This document shows, piece by piece, positions 43,700-52,337 of a DNA stretch of 64,000 nucleotides. Where the stretch lies: positions 1 to 64,000 of the forward strand of contig NKIM01000025.1 of NCBI GenBank assembly GCA_002255955.1, written 5' to 3'. A model generated the notes under the pieces. The model had not been told where the DNA came from, made no database searches, and was given only the letters and a program-made list of their open reading frames with translations. Within the stretch, counting starts at the first letter, position 1. Every line of letters begins with the position of its first letter. This DNA is from Burkholderiales bacterium PBB2. GTDB taxonomy: Bacteria > Pseudomonadota > Gammaproteobacteria > Burkholderiales > Burkholderiaceae_C. A program made the translations under genes and the position numbers.

Positions 43700-44947
43700 T
43701 CAGGGCCGCGTGCTCAGCACCTGCCCGCCCGCGCCCAGGCTCTTGCGCGGCCACAGCGCCCACAGGCGCAGCGGCTGCTTCATGCGGCCGGCTTGCGCTT
43801 CGGCGTCGCGGCCCCAGCCCCAGAAGAAGTCGGCGCGCACAGCGCCGGTGATGGCGCTGCCGGTGTCCTGGGCCATGACCAGGCGGCGCAGCGGCGAGTT
43901 GCCGCTTTGCAGCGGATCGCCGGCTTCCAGCCAGAGGGCGGTGCCGTAGGGGATGCTGCCGCGGTCCACCGCGACCGAGCGGCCGGGTGTCAGCGGCACG
44001 CCTTGGGCGCCGCGCGGGCCGATGTTGGGGTCGGCCAGGGGCTCTTCGCGGAAGAAGACATAGCGCGGGTTGCTCCACAGCACCTCGCGGGCCTGCTGCG
44101 GGTTGCGACGCAGCCAGTCGCGGATGGCCGGCCAGGACGCCTCGCCGGGGCGCAGCTCGCCGCGCTCGATCAAGAGCTTGCCGATCGATTGATACGGGTG
44201 GTCGTTGTGGCCGGCAAAGGCCAGGCGCACCCAGCTGCCGTTCTCGTCGTTGGGGTGGCTTTTCACCCGCAGCCGGCCCGAGCCCTGGATCTGCAGGACC
44301 AGCAGGTCCAGCGGGTCGTCCAGATAAGCCAGCTCCAGGCCGCGCAGGCGCTGGCGCTGCTCGCCTTCGAGCTGCTGGCGGCTGAAGTAGGGGCGGCGCT
44401 GCTGCAGATCGGGCGGCGCGGCATGCACGGGCACCTGGTAGCCGCCCAGCGGCTTGCGCGTGGCGTCCAGCATGGGTTCGAAGTAGCCGGTCAGCAGGCC
44501 TTGCGTCTCGCCCTCGGGCGATTCGACGCGAAAGGCTTGCAGGTGCTGCATCAGCCACAGCGTGACCTCGTGGTCGTCGCCCGGTGAAGCCAGTGCGGCG
44601 CGGGCGCAGAGCTCGGCCCAGCCGGCCGCCGGCCGCGCGCAGCCCTGCAGCAGCGCCGGCCAGAGCTCAGCAGCGCGGTCTTCGCCCCAGCCGGGCAGCT
44701 CGCTCCAGTCCACCGCCACCCAGCGCGAGCGCTCGCGCTGCAGCACCAGGCGCGCGCGCTCGGGGCTGCCGGCGCTGTGGGCTCCACTCGGGGTGGCTGG
44801 CTCGCTGGGTGCGGTGGGCTTGCTGCCGGGGCCCGGCGGCGTGGCCGGTGGCAGTGGCGTGCTCGAGCAGGCCGCCAGCAGCCCTAGAATCGCGGCGGCT
44901 GCGCCCTGCCGCAGCCGTTCACACCACGCATTCGAGGCCGACGCCAT
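43700..44947 (-). CDS. mltA: membrane-bound lytic murein transglycosylase A
   Basis: A 415-residue outer-membrane lipoprotein that cleaves peptidoglycan to 1,6-anhydromuramyl products. The lipobox LLAACSS is followed by a Pro/Ser/Ala linker. The MltA barrel shows LLTGYFEPMLDATRKP, LVLQIQGSGRL and AFAGHNDHPYQSIGKLL; the 3D-domain VMAQDTGSAITGAVRADFFWGWG carries the catalytic Asp. Its start at 44947 overlaps the ATG of a small divergent gene on the other strand within one CCATGG. Confidence 0.93.
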   Translation of the reverse strand: MASASNAWCERLRQGAAAAILGLLAACSSTPLPPATPPGPGSKPTAPSEPATPSGAHSAGSPERARLVLQRERSRWVAVDWSELPGWGEDRAAELWPALLQGCARPAAGWAELCARAALASPGDDHEVTLWLMQHLQAFRVESPEGETQGLLTGYFEPMLDATRKPLGGYQVPVHAAPPDLQQRRPYFSRQQLEGEQRQRLRGLELAYLDDPLDLLVLQIQGSGRLRVKSHPNDENGSWVRLAFAGHNDHPYQSIGKLLIERGELRPGEASWPAIRDWLRRNPQQAREVLWSNPRYVFFREEPLADPNIGPRGAQGVPLTPGRSVAVDRGSIPYGTALWLEAGDPLQSGNSPLRRLVMAQDTGSAITGAVRADFFWGWGRDAEAQAGRMKQPLRLWALWPRKSLGAGGQVLSTRP

Positions 44948-45074
44948 GGGATTGATCTTGCTGGAGGCTTTGGGGGCCTTGGCGCTGTTCGTGTTCATCA
45001 TCTGGTGGACCATGTTTTCCGGTCGCAAGGGCGGCGAGCGTCGCCTGCCGGAGCAGGACGAGCAGGACAAATAA
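44946..45074 (+). CDS. small single-pass membrane protein
   Basis: A 42-residue protein: one helix (GLILLEALGALALFVFIIWW) followed by a charged tail (TMFSGRKGGERRLPEQDEQD). A TAGAAT hexamer at 44886-44891 would give a leader of about 48 nt. The helix-plus-polar-tail design and clean stop support a real microprotein. It lies divergent to mltA with overlapping start codons. The function is unknown. Confidence 0.6.
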   Translation: MGLILLEALGALALFVFIIWWTMFSGRKGGERRLPEQDEQDK

Positions 45075-45085
45075 GTCGTCGGCGC

Positions 45086-47128
45086 TCAGTCCTTGGGCGG
45101 CAGGAAGAAGCTGCGCGGCTGCGCCCGGAAGCGCTGCCAGATCGAGTGGCGCAGCAAGGCCTGGTCAGCCAGCTGGATGCCGCGTGAGCGCAGCGCCACA
45201 CGCAGGGCCAGGTAGAAGCTGACGCCCAGGTTCAGCACACCGGTCAGTGCAATGCCGGCCACGCACCACCAGAACGCCGGCTGCTGCAGCACCTCAAATC
45301 CCAGCGCACCCACGGCCGCGGCCAGCTGGCCGGTGGACAGGGTCACGTGGCGCACCTCGATGGGCAGACCGATGAAGGACAGCAGGGCCGGCACCAGGCC
45401 CAGCATCAGGCCCAGCGAGATATTGGCCGCCAGGCCCGAAACATTGCCGCGCCACCAGGCCGCCCAGCGTTGTGCGCGCGCCTGGCCCAGGCGGGCGATC
45501 AGACCGGGGTTCCAGGCGATTGCCGCGTCCACGCGGTGCAGCACAAACCAGTTCTCCACCCAGCCGGCGATCAGGCTGCTGGCGAACAGCAGCACGCCGG
45601 TGAAGGCCGCGAACAGGGGCGAGGGGCCAAGCAGGCTGAGTGAATGCAGCACGTAGTGCGCATTCTTTTCGCCCACCAGCGGCGCGCCCATCAAGAGGCC
45701 GCTGAGCAGCTGCACGCCCAGCACCACCGGCGCCACCACGGCCAGATTGCCCAGGATGCCGGCGATCTGCGAGCGCAGCAGATGCGCCACCTCATCGACA
45801 AAGCTGCTCAGGCCTTCCGGCGTGTTGATGTGCTGCAGCTTGGCGGCCATGGCCGGCGCCGTCATGGCCGGCTGCTTGGTGGCCACTGTCCAGTGCAGCA
45901 AGTGGATGATGACGAAGCTGGCCGCGTAGTTCACGCCTGACCAGAAGCCGGCCCAGAACGCGGTCAGTCCCAGGGCCATGACCATGAACTTGGCGAAGGT
46001 GGTCCCGGCGATGATGGCGCCGCCGCCGGCCGCGTGGCGCAGCATCTGGCGGTAGTCCTCGCGGCTGCGGGTGATGTAGTGCTCGCCGGTCTCGGCGCTG
46101 CGCTCGGCCACCTTGCGGGCCAGCAGCGAGTAGTGGTGCGAGAACAGGGTGCGGATGCTGCGCCGCTCATGGCCCACGCGCACCAGGCCGGCCAGCAGCC
46201 GGGCCAGCTCGCGCGGGCTTTGCTCGGCGCCCAGGCAATCCAGCAAAGCCTCGATGCGCTGCACCCGCGCCAGCATCTGCTCCACGGCAAAGACGATGTC
46301 CACCGACACGCCGTAGGCCTCCAGATGCTCGGGCACGCTGGCTGCCGCGCGCTGGCAGACATCGAGCAGGGCGCGCAGCAGCTGCAGGGCCTGGCCGCTG
46401 CGCGCCGCGTCACCGCTGCGCAGGGCCTGGATCAGCTGGTCGCAGGCGCCGGCCAGTTGTTCAAACGGTTGATCGGCGAGCAGCTCGGGGCTCATGCGCT
46501 TGCGCAAGGGGCCCGAGAGACCGGCCGCGCGCACGCTGCTGACCAGCACGGTCAGGCCGCGCAGCATGGCTTCGCGCCACTGCGGTTTGGTGTCGGGCGC
46601 GGCGCTGGTCTCGCTGGCGGCGGGCAGGGCCGGGTTCAGCAGGGCGGCCAGGCGCTGCAGCAGGGGCTCGTCCAGGGCCAGCAGCCATTGCTCGTCGCTG
46701 TCTTCGGGGAAGAGCAGGCCGAACAGCTCGGCCAGATCGCGGGTGTCGGCCGTGCGTGGCAGCAAGCGCTGCTGCAGGCGGTGCTGGAACTCGGCCCAGA
46801 GTGCCACACGCGGCGCAAAGCCGACATCGGCGAACAGGCCGCTGGCGTCGATGTCGCGCCAGATCGAGTTGAGCAGCAGGCGCACCGCCTGCGCGTGCTC
46901 GGGGTTGCGCTCCAGCACATTGAGCAGATGCTTGAGCCGCAGCACGGGCAGCAGGCTGCTGCCGCTGCGCTCGCGTTCTTCTTCGCGGCTGGGCGGGTGG
47001 CGCAGCCATTCGAGCAGTCGGGCCAGCCAGAGATTGCGTGCAGCCAGTTCGGCGCGCGGATCGGCGGCGTTGAGCAGGGCGGTCAGGTCCCAGCTCGGCG
47101 CGCGGCGCAGCGAGCCCCCCATCATCAA
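45086..47128 (-). CDS. COG4389 'site-specific recombinase' (Gcr) membrane protein
   Basis: A 680-residue protein. The first 350 residues are helical and soluble; the second half has about six membrane helices (ASFVIIHLLHWTVATKQPAMTAPAMAAKL, ILGNLAVVAPVVLGVQLLSGLLMG, VLLFASSLIAGWVENWFVLHRV). The family is usually labelled site-specific recombinase in databases, but no recombinase catalytic pattern is visible and the protein is clearly integral to the membrane. Its start overlaps the apaG stop by four bases. The true function is unknown. Confidence 0.85.
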   Translation of the reverse strand: MMMGGSLRRAPSWDLTALLNAADPRAELAARNLWLARLLEWLRHPPSREEERERSGSSLLPVLRLKHLLNVLERNPEHAQAVRLLLNSIWRDIDASGLFADVGFAPRVALWAEFQHRLQQRLLPRTADTRDLAELFGLLFPEDSDEQWLLALDEPLLQRLAALLNPALPAASETSAAPDTKPQWREAMLRGLTVLVSSVRAAGLSGPLRKRMSPELLADQPFEQLAGACDQLIQALRSGDAARSGQALQLLRALLDVCQRAAASVPEHLEAYGVSVDIVFAVEQMLARVQRIEALLDCLGAEQSPRELARLLAGLVRVGHERRSIRTLFSHHYSLLARKVAERSAETGEHYITRSREDYRQMLRHAAGGGAIIAGTTFAKFMVMALGLTAFWAGFWSGVNYAASFVIIHLLHWTVATKQPAMTAPAMAAKLQHINTPEGLSSFVDEVAHLLRSQIAGILGNLAVVAPVVLGVQLLSGLLMGAPLVGEKNAHYVLHSLSLLGPSPLFAAFTGVLLFASSLIAGWVENWFVLHRVDAAIAWNPGLIARLGQARAQRWAAWWRGNVSGLAANISLGLMLGLVPALLSFIGLPIEVRHVTLSTGQLAAAVGALGFEVLQQPAFWWCVAGIALTGVLNLGVSFYLALRVALRSRGIQLADQALLRHSIWQRFRAQPRSFFLPPKD

Positions 47129-47499
47129 TGCAGGGCGCCGCTGTCGGCGAGCAGGAACTCGGGCACCTCGGCGTAGAACACTTCGGCGTTCTCGGTGGCG
47201 CAGAGGAAGCGGCCGCGCATGCTGCCTTGCGGCGTGGCGATCTGCGCCCAGGAGCTGTACTGGAAGCTCTGGCCCGGTGCCAGCAGGGGCTGGTGGCCCA
47301 CGACCGCCAGGCCATGGACTTCCTGCTCATGGCCGCGCGCATCGACGATGTGCCAATGCCGGCCGATCAGCTGGGCGCTGATGTCGCCGGTGTTCTCGAT
47401 CGTGATCGTGTAGCTGAAGGCGTACAGGTCTTGCGCGACATCGGTCTGTTCGGGCAGGACTTGCACGAGCGCGGAGCATTTGAACTGAGGCTTGGGCAT
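47125..47499 (-). CDS. apaG: ApaG
   Basis: A 124-residue protein of normal family length with the fibronectin-III-like ApaG fold (YAFSYTITIENTGDISAQLIGRHWHIVDARGHEQEVHGLAVVGHQPLLAPGQSFQYSSWAQIATPQGSMRG). In enterics it affects cobalt/magnesium efflux; the biochemical role is uncertain. Translationally coupled to the downstream Gcr-type gene. A TAGAAT hexamer lies seven bases before the ATG. Confidence 0.95.
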   Translation of the reverse strand: MPKPQFKCSALVQVLPEQTDVAQDLYAFSYTITIENTGDISAQLIGRHWHIVDARGHEQEVHGLAVVGHQPLLAPGQSFQYSSWAQIATPQGSMRGRFLCATENAEVFYAEVPEFLLADSGALH

Positions 47500-47506
47500 G
47501 CGGCCG

Positions 47507-47512
47507 ATTCTA
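47507..47512 (-). promoter_or_regulatory. -10-like hexamer, leaderless start of apaG
   Basis: Minus-strand TAGAAT, seven bases (CGGCCGC) before the ATG at 47499. Confidence 0.45.
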
Positions 47513-47601
47513 GGTTGTCCCTCTGGCCGGAGCGCTATGCTGCGGCCCAAGCCCTTGTGTTCGGGCGGCCTTGGTCTTTTTGCCTCTTCTTTGCCACCGT
47601 C

Positions 47602-48237
47602 ATGACCCCGCAACAAACCTTGTATTTGCCGGCCGATGGCTGGCCCCGCTGCCGGTGGTGCGCCGCCGCGCCCGGTGATGCCGTCTATCTGGAGTACCAC
47701 GACAGCGAGTGGGGCTTTCCGGTGGCCGATGACCGCCGGCTGTTCGAGAAGCTGTGCCTGGAGGGCTTTCAGTCGGGCCTGTCCTGGCGCACCATCCTCA
47801 ACAAGCGTGAGGCCTTTCGGGCCGCCTTTGCCAACTTCGAGATCGAGCGCATGGCCCGCTTCGGCCCTGAAGATGTCGAGCGCCTCTTGCAGGACGCCGG
47901 CATCGTGCGCCACCGCGGCAAGATCGAGGCCGTGATCCATAACGCCGCCCGCGCACGGGAGCTGGTGGCCGAGCAGGGCTCGCTCGCGCGCTACATCTGG
48001 GGCTTCGAACCCAGCCATCACGCGGTGCCGGTGCCGGGCGAGATCGCCACCGAATCCGACGCCTCGCGTGCCTTGTCCAAGGACTTGAAAAAGCGCGGCT
48101 GGAAGTTTGTCGGCCCGACCACCATGTACGCATTCCTGCAATCCATGGGTCTGATCAACGACCATGCGCCGGGATGCATCACGCGCGAGAAGGTGGCCGT
48201 GGCGAGGGCGCAGTTTCGTTCGCCGGCAGGTGGTTGA
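47602..48237 (+). CDS. tag: DNA-3-methyladenine glycosylase I
   Basis: A 211-residue base-excision-repair enzyme removing 3-methyladenine. The N-terminal CRWCAA, YHDSEWGFPVADDRRLFEKLCLEGFQSGLSWRTILNKRE (with the catalytic Glu region) and the C-terminal zinc ligands NDHAPGC are all conserved. There are Ada or AlkB genes nowhere near. The start at 47602 fits the family. Confidence 0.94.
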   Translation: MTPQQTLYLPADGWPRCRWCAAAPGDAVYLEYHDSEWGFPVADDRRLFEKLCLEGFQSGLSWRTILNKREAFRAAFANFEIERMARFGPEDVERLLQDAGIVRHRGKIEAVIHNAARARELVAEQGSLARYIWGFEPSHHAVPVPGEIATESDASRALSKDLKKRGWKFVGPTTMYAFLQSMGLINDHAPGCITREKVAVARAQFRSPAGG

Positions 48238-48273
48238 AAGCGGCACGAAGCAGCCTTTGGTTTTGTTCGTGAG

Positions 48274-48510
48274 GCCCTGCAGCCCGTGCCGCCGCCGGGC
48301 TCATGGTTCCGGGGTCGGCCCTGGCGGGCCGACTTCCCTGCGCTGCTCGCACCTCGGGGCTGGCGCATAACTCACTTCGCTCCCTGCGTTCGCTTCGTTC
48401 AGACAGAAACGCCAAGTCAGAACTTGAAGCGCGCGAGTACGCGCGCGCCCCGAGGCGCTGCGCTGCTCGGCCCTTCAAAAATCGCCCGGCAGCGGCACGG
48501 GCTGCAGGGC
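48274..48510. repeat. 18-bp inverted repeat pair
   Basis: GCCCTGCAGCCCGTGCCG at 48274-48291 and its exact reverse complement at 48493-48510, about 200 bases apart. The left arm abuts the REP-like unit. Confidence 0.6.
48290..48338 (-). repeat. REP-like intergenic repeat, copy 2
   Basis: Read on the minus strand: GTCGGC, short loop, GCCGAC, then the same GAACCATGAGCCCGGCGG tail found at 78-99. Differences to copy 1 are mainly in the loop, which supports a conserved stem. Confidence 0.6.
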
Positions 48511-48660
48511 GCTTGCATCGCGGTCGACGAGCCCCTTCGACGGTGGAGCCCGCCGAATCCGGCGGCGGGACGAGACACCGCAGCGTGAGCGATCGGCACA
48601 ACGAAGGTCCGCAATGTGCCGCAACCAGCCTCACGTCAAAGCACAGCGCGCGAGCCAGGA

Positions 48661-48702
48661 AAACAAGAAGCCGCCAGGGTGCTCTCGCACCGCTGGCGGC
48701 TG
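48661..48702 (-). terminator. rho-independent terminator of fasciclin gene 1
   Basis: Minus strand: AGCCGCCAG / CTGGCGGCT perfect 9-bp stem with an inner GGTGC/GCACC pairing, then TCTTGTTTT. It lies 20 bases past the stop at 48721. Confidence 0.85.
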
Positions 48703-48720
48703 GGCGGGCGAGTTGCCGGC

Positions 48721-49173
48721 TTACTTGGGCATGATCACGCTGTCGATGACGTGAATCACGCCGTTGTCAGCGGCGATGTCGGTGGCGGTGACCTTGGCCT
48801 GGTCGACTGTGACGCCGCCCATGGTGCCGATGGTCAGTTCGCTGCCTTGCACGGTCTTGACCTTGCCGGCCTTGACGTCCTTGGCCATGACCTTGCCCGG
48901 CACGACGTGGTAGGTCAGCACGGCGGTGAGCTTGGCCTTGTCCTTCAGCAGCGCTTCCAGATCGGCCTTGGGCACCTTGGCGAACGCTTCGTCGGTCGGG
49001 GCGAAGACGGTGAAGGGACCCTTGCCCTTGAGGGTGTCGACCAGACCGGCCGCTTGCAGGGCGGTGGCCAGGGTCTTGAAGTTGCCGGCGGCCACCGCGG
49101 TGTCGACGATGTCCTTGGCTTGGGCAGACAGGGCGCTCAGGCTCAGGGCGGTGATGGCGATGAAGTGCTTCAT
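48721..49173 (-). CDS. secreted fasciclin-domain protein, one domain
   Basis: A 150-residue protein with a signal peptide ([19 protein letters not shown]) and one FAS1 domain ([47 protein letters not shown]1/H2 motifs and YHVVPGKV). FAS1 proteins act in adhesion or matrix binding. The start at 49173 follows AAAGG. It lies 59 bp after the two-domain gene and probably shares its transcript. Confidence 0.93.
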   Translation of the reverse strand: MKHFIAITALSLSALSAQAKDIVDTAVAAGNFKTLATALQAAGLVDTLKGKGPFTVFAPTDEAFAKVPKADLEALLKDKAKLTAVLTYHVVPGKVMAKDVKAGKVKTVQGSELTIGTMGGVTVDQAKVTATDIAADNGVIHVIDSVIMPK

Positions 49174-49232
49174 GGTGTTGCCTTTGGTGGTGGTGCTTGG
49201 GTTGGTGAACGAAAAAGTGGAGAGCTGGGTGA

Positions 49233-50186
49233 TCACTGCTTGGGCAGGATGACCTTGTCGATCAGGTGTACGACGCCGTTGCTGGTCATCACGTCGGTGG
49301 CGGTGATGCGGGCTTTGCGGCCGTTGCGGTCGGTGATGTCGAGGTTGGCGTCCACCGTCAGGCTCTCGCCTTGCACGGTGTTGACGGCGGTGCCGATCGG
49401 TACATCGGCCTTGAGCACGCGGCCCGAGAGCACGTGGTAGGTCAGGACCTTGGTGAGCAGCGGCTTGTTGGCCAGCAGCTCGGCCTTGGTGACGCCCAAC
49501 TCGGTCAGCAGTGCGGCGAAGGCCGCGTTGGTCGGCGCGAAGACGGTGAAGGGGCCGGTGCCGCTGAGGGTCGCGCCCAGGTCGGCGGCCACCACGGCTT
49601 CGACCAGGATGCTCAGATCGGGCGTGGCGATCGCCGTTTCCACCAGGTTCTTGTTGGCGGGCAGGATCACTTTGTCGATCACGTGGATCAGGCCGTTGCT
49701 GCCAGCCACGTCGGTGGCGGTGATCTTGGCCTTGCGGTTGCGGCCGTCGGTGATCACCAGGTCACTGGCCACGGCATCGACCTTGAAGATGCCGCCCTGC
49801 ACGGTGGTGATCGCCTTGCCGGCCGGCACCGCAGCCTTGGCGACGCGGGCGGGCAGCACGTGGTAGGTCAGCACCGTCTTGAGCAGGTCTTTGTTGGCCA
49901 GCAGCTGCTCCTTGGTCACGCCCAGCTCGGTCAGCAGGGCGGCGAAGGCATCGTTGGTCGGCGCAAACACGGTGAAGGGGCCGGGGCCCGACAAGGTGGT
50001 GGCCAGGTCGGCGGCGACCACCGCTTCGACCAGGATGCTGAAGCGCGCATCGCCCTTGGCCACGTCGACCAGGGTCGGTTCCGGCTTGGGTGGCGGTGCA
50101 GGGTCATCGCCGCCGCCGCAGGCGCTCAGCATCAGGGCAGCAGAGCCCAGCAGGATCCAAGGTTTCAGCCAATTGATGAGGGACAT
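49233..50186 (-). CDS. fasciclin lipoprotein, two domains
   Basis: A 317-residue lipoprotein. The lipobox LMLSACGGG is followed by a Pro/Asp linker and two FAS1 domains. The domains are near-repeats (both contain [13 protein letters not shown] or [13 protein letters not shown], then [10 protein letters not shown] and [11 protein letters not shown]), so they come from a recent internal duplication. Both end with a [11 protein letters not shown]-type motif. Surface adhesion or matrix binding is likely. Confidence 0.93.
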   Translation of the reverse strand: MSLINWLKPWILLGSAALMLSACGGGDDPAPPPKPEPTLVDVAKGDARFSILVEAVVAADLATTLSGPGPFTVFAPTNDAFAALLTELGVTKEQLLANKDLLKTVLTYHVLPARVAKAAVPAGKAITTVQGGIFKVDAVASDLVITDGRNRKAKITATDVAGSNGLIHVIDKVILPANKNLVETAIATPDLSILVEAVVAADLGATLSGTGPFTVFAPTNAAFAALLTELGVTKAELLANKPLLTKVLTYHVLSGRVLKADVPIGTAVNTVQGESLTVDANLDITDRNGRKARITATDVMTSNGVVHLIDKVILPKQ

Positions 50187-50357
50187 CGTCGTGCTCCTTA
50201 CTTGAATTGAACAAAAGAGAGGTTGAGGAACGAGGGCAAGGCCCATGCGAGAGACAAGCAGCAAGACAGGCAGGCTCACGCCCACCCGGCCGCGCCTGGA
50301 GGGCACGGCTGGAGAGAACAAAGGGAAAGTGGAAGAGAACCGGGTGTGGCGCTGGCC

Positions 50358-51419
50358 TCAGAGCGCGTGGCTGCGCGGCGCGCAGGGCGGCGCTCGCCAG
50401 AGCGGCAGCGGGATCGCCGTCAGCTCGTCGGCGGCAGCGTTCGCTTCGTGTTCGTCCTGCAGCGAGGGCGGGATCAGCAACTGCTCCACCTGATGCAAGC
50501 GGCCGTTGCGGGCCAGCTGATCACTACCGGGCAGCAGCGGCTGGAGCTGTTCGCCCTCGCCCAGCAGACCCAGCGCACTGAAACTCAAGGCCTCGCCGGC
50601 CGCGGTGCGCAGCTGGCCGCCCCAGGGCAGATCGTTCACGGGGCAGTCACCCGGCAGCAGGTGTTGCAGCAAGACTTGGCGCAGCTGCGCCGGCTGGCGC
50701 GCCAGCTCACGCTCGCGCAGGCCCAGCCGCGGGGCCAGGCGGGCCATGCCGGCGTTGCTGGGCGCCAGCACGGTGAAGGGGCCACTGCCGGCCAGCAGCG
50801 CATCCAGGCCAGTGCTGCGCAGGGCGGCCAGGAAGTCTCGGTGCTCGGGGTTCTGTGCGAGCAGATCCAGCAGACCCTGCTCCGCTGGCTGCAGCACCCG
50901 GTCGATCACATGCAGATGGCGCTGCGGCCCGGTTTGGCGGCTGCTCAGCAGCTGGGCGCGGCGGCCGCGGGCGTCGAGCAGGGCGGGCGCTGCCAAGCTG
51001 TCGGAGGCGGGGGCCAGACGCAGGGCGTGGGCTCCCAGGGTGTCCAGCGCCGCGCCGCGGTGGCTGCGCAGTGCTTGCGCCGTGCAGGGCTGGGGCAGCA
51101 CATGACCGAGCAGCCAGCGGCGCAGGGCGGCGCGGTCTTCGCAGAACGCGGCCCAGCTGCTGCCGCTTTGCTCCAGCTCGGCCTCGAAGGCGGCAAAGGC
51201 GGTGTCCTCGGGCACCAGCAGGCTGAGCTGGCCCTGGCTGGCGGCCGGGTCCAGCGCGCGTTCCATGCCGGCCAGATGCACCGCGGCGCGCCAGCGCTCG
51301 AGGCGCGGTGCCTCGACCGGGGCCGACGGGCGCGGCGACACGCAGGCGCTGTCGCGGGGCAGCAGCTCGCTGCGTGCCATGCGTGCCAGGCGGGTGGGAT
51401 CGATGAGCCAGTTCAACAT
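50358..51419 (-). CDS. divergent two-domain fasciclin protein
   Basis: A 353-residue protein with two degraded FAS1 domains (LSLLVPEDTAFAAFEAEL...LLGHVLPQP...HVIDRVLQP and GPFTVLAPSNAGMARL...LLQHLLPGD...HQVEQLLIP). No signal peptide is visible from the ATG at 51419, so it may be cytoplasmic, exported another way, or its start mis-set. It is the first gene of the fasciclin group and divergent from a TetR gene whose operator-like repeats lie between. Confidence 0.8.
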   Translation of the reverse strand: MLNWLIDPTRLARMARSELLPRDSACVSPRPSAPVEAPRLERWRAAVHLAGMERALDPAASQGQLSLLVPEDTAFAAFEAELEQSGSSWAAFCEDRAALRRWLLGHVLPQPCTAQALRSHRGAALDTLGAHALRLAPASDSLAAPALLDARGRRAQLLSSRQTGPQRHLHVIDRVLQPAEQGLLDLLAQNPEHRDFLAALRSTGLDALLAGSGPFTVLAPSNAGMARLAPRLGLRERELARQPAQLRQVLLQHLLPGDCPVNDLPWGGQLRTAAGEALSFSALGLLGEGEQLQPLLPGSDQLARNGRLHQVEQLLIPPSLQDEHEANAAADELTAIPLPLWRAPPCAPRSHAL

Positions 51420-51546
51420 GGGTGGATCTCCGTGGGCTGTCTTGGGCTCTTGGGCGGCCTTGACGATGGAATGGGCGAAGGTCTTGGCGAATGCGCTCGG
51501 TGCGAGCCCCGTGTCGCCAGGGAGCGCTGCACCGCTTGGGATGAAA

Positions 51547-51566
51547 TGTGAACTGAGTAGTTCACA
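51547..51566. promoter_or_regulatory. operator-like inverted repeat A
   Basis: TGTGAACTGAGTAGTTCACA: perfect 8-bp arms and a 4-base spacer between the fasciclin gene (start 51419) and tetR-like gene (start 51657). The size and symmetry suit a TetR dimer. Confidence 0.6.
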
Positions 51567-51608
51567 AAGTCAACCGCTTCGTTTAAAAAGTTACGAATTC
51601 GGGTGTTT

Positions 51609-51629
51609 GGAAACGGCGCTGTCGTTTCC
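51609..51629. promoter_or_regulatory. operator-like inverted repeat B
   Basis: Perfect 7-bp arms GGAAACG / CGTTTCC with a 7-base spacer, just upstream of the TetR -10 hexamer and overlapping the expected -35 position. Confidence 0.55.
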
Positions 51630-51644
51630 GCGGCCGATGGCGCC

Positions 51645-51650
51645 TAGAAT
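51645..51650 (+). promoter_or_regulatory. -10 hexamer, leaderless start of TetR gene
   Basis: TAGAAT, six bases (CGCGCC) before the ATG at 51657; no ribosome site. Confidence 0.5.
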
Positions 51651-51656
51651 CGCGCC

Positions 51657-52307
51657 ATGGCAAAAGTCTCTTTTCGCGAACAAGTGTTGCAAGTGCGTGA
51701 GGACGCCATCGTGGCCTCCGTCAATCGCTTGCTGGCCGAAAAAGGCTTTGACCTGATGACGGTGGACGAGGTGGTGGCCGATGTCGGCATCGCCAAAGCC
51801 AGCCTCTACAAGCACTTCTCGTCCAAGGAAGAACTGGCCGCCGCCGCCATGGTGCGCGTGCTGGATCTGGCCCTGGCCGAGGTGGAGCGCCTGCGCCAGC
51901 AGCCTGCGGCACCGTTGGAACAGCTGCGCGCGGTGGCCCGCTGGACCATGCAGGTGCAGCTGGCGGGCGAGATGCCCTCGCTGCCCCCTCAGAACTCGAC
52001 GCTGCGCGCCGCCCTGGTGGCGCACAAGGGCTATATGGACCGGCTGCTGCGCCTGTCCGACCTGCTGGGCGAGTGGATCGAAGCCGGTCAGGCCGACGGC
52101 AGCCTGCGCGCCGAGCTGCCGCCCGAGGTGCTGCTCTACACCTTGTTTGCCCGCGCCTGCGACCCGGTGCTGGGCCTGCTCAAGGCCGCCGGCCAGTACA
52201 GCGATGCGCAGATCATCGACATCCTGTTGCTCAGCTGCTTCGGCGGCCTGTCCACCGGGCAAGAAGCCCAGGCCGCGGCTCCCACCAAGCGGGTGCGCAA
52301 GGCCTGA
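51657..52307 (+). CDS. TetR-family transcriptional regulator
   Basis: A 216-residue regulator. The N-terminal HTH reads AIVASVNRLLAEKGFDLMTVDEVVADVGIAKASLYKHFSSKEELAAAAM. The C-terminal ligand domain is helical (about 85-200). Two perfect inverted repeats and its own leaderless-type promoter lie upstream, so autoregulation and control of the divergent fasciclin gene are likely. The inducer is unknown. Confidence 0.93.
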   Translation: MAKVSFREQVLQVREDAIVASVNRLLAEKGFDLMTVDEVVADVGIAKASLYKHFSSKEELAAAAMVRVLDLALAEVERLRQQPAAPLEQLRAVARWTMQVQLAGEMPSLPPQNSTLRAALVAHKGYMDRLLRLSDLLGEWIEAGQADGSLRAELPPEVLLYTLFARACDPVLGLLKAAGQYSDAQIIDILLLSCFGGLSTGQEAQAAAPTKRVRKA

Positions 52308-52337
52308 GCCGCGCCGCCAGCCGCCGGCGCCGCGCCC

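Larger units (their letters stand above)
48238..48720. other. gene-free repeat-rich intergenic region
   Basis: About 480 bases with no convincing gene. It holds REP-like copy 2 (48290-48338), an 18-bp perfect inverted repeat with arms at 48274-48291 and 48493-48510, GC-rich hairpins, and the fasciclin terminator near 48661-48702. Confidence 0.6.

Noticed and set aside
43700-45070. mltA start at 45070
   Set aside because: The 41 added residues (Cys/Ser/Arg-rich) precede a complete lipoprotein signal; the start at 44947 gives a normal signal peptide.
45086-47128. Integron or phage-type recombinase
   Set aside because: The database name suggests it, but the sequence is a multi-pass membrane protein without Ser or Tyr recombinase motifs.
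48179-48634. Minus-strand frame in the repeat-rich gap
   Set aside because: It crosses the REP-like unit and both repeat arms, has no ribosome site or family; it is non-coding repeat sequence.
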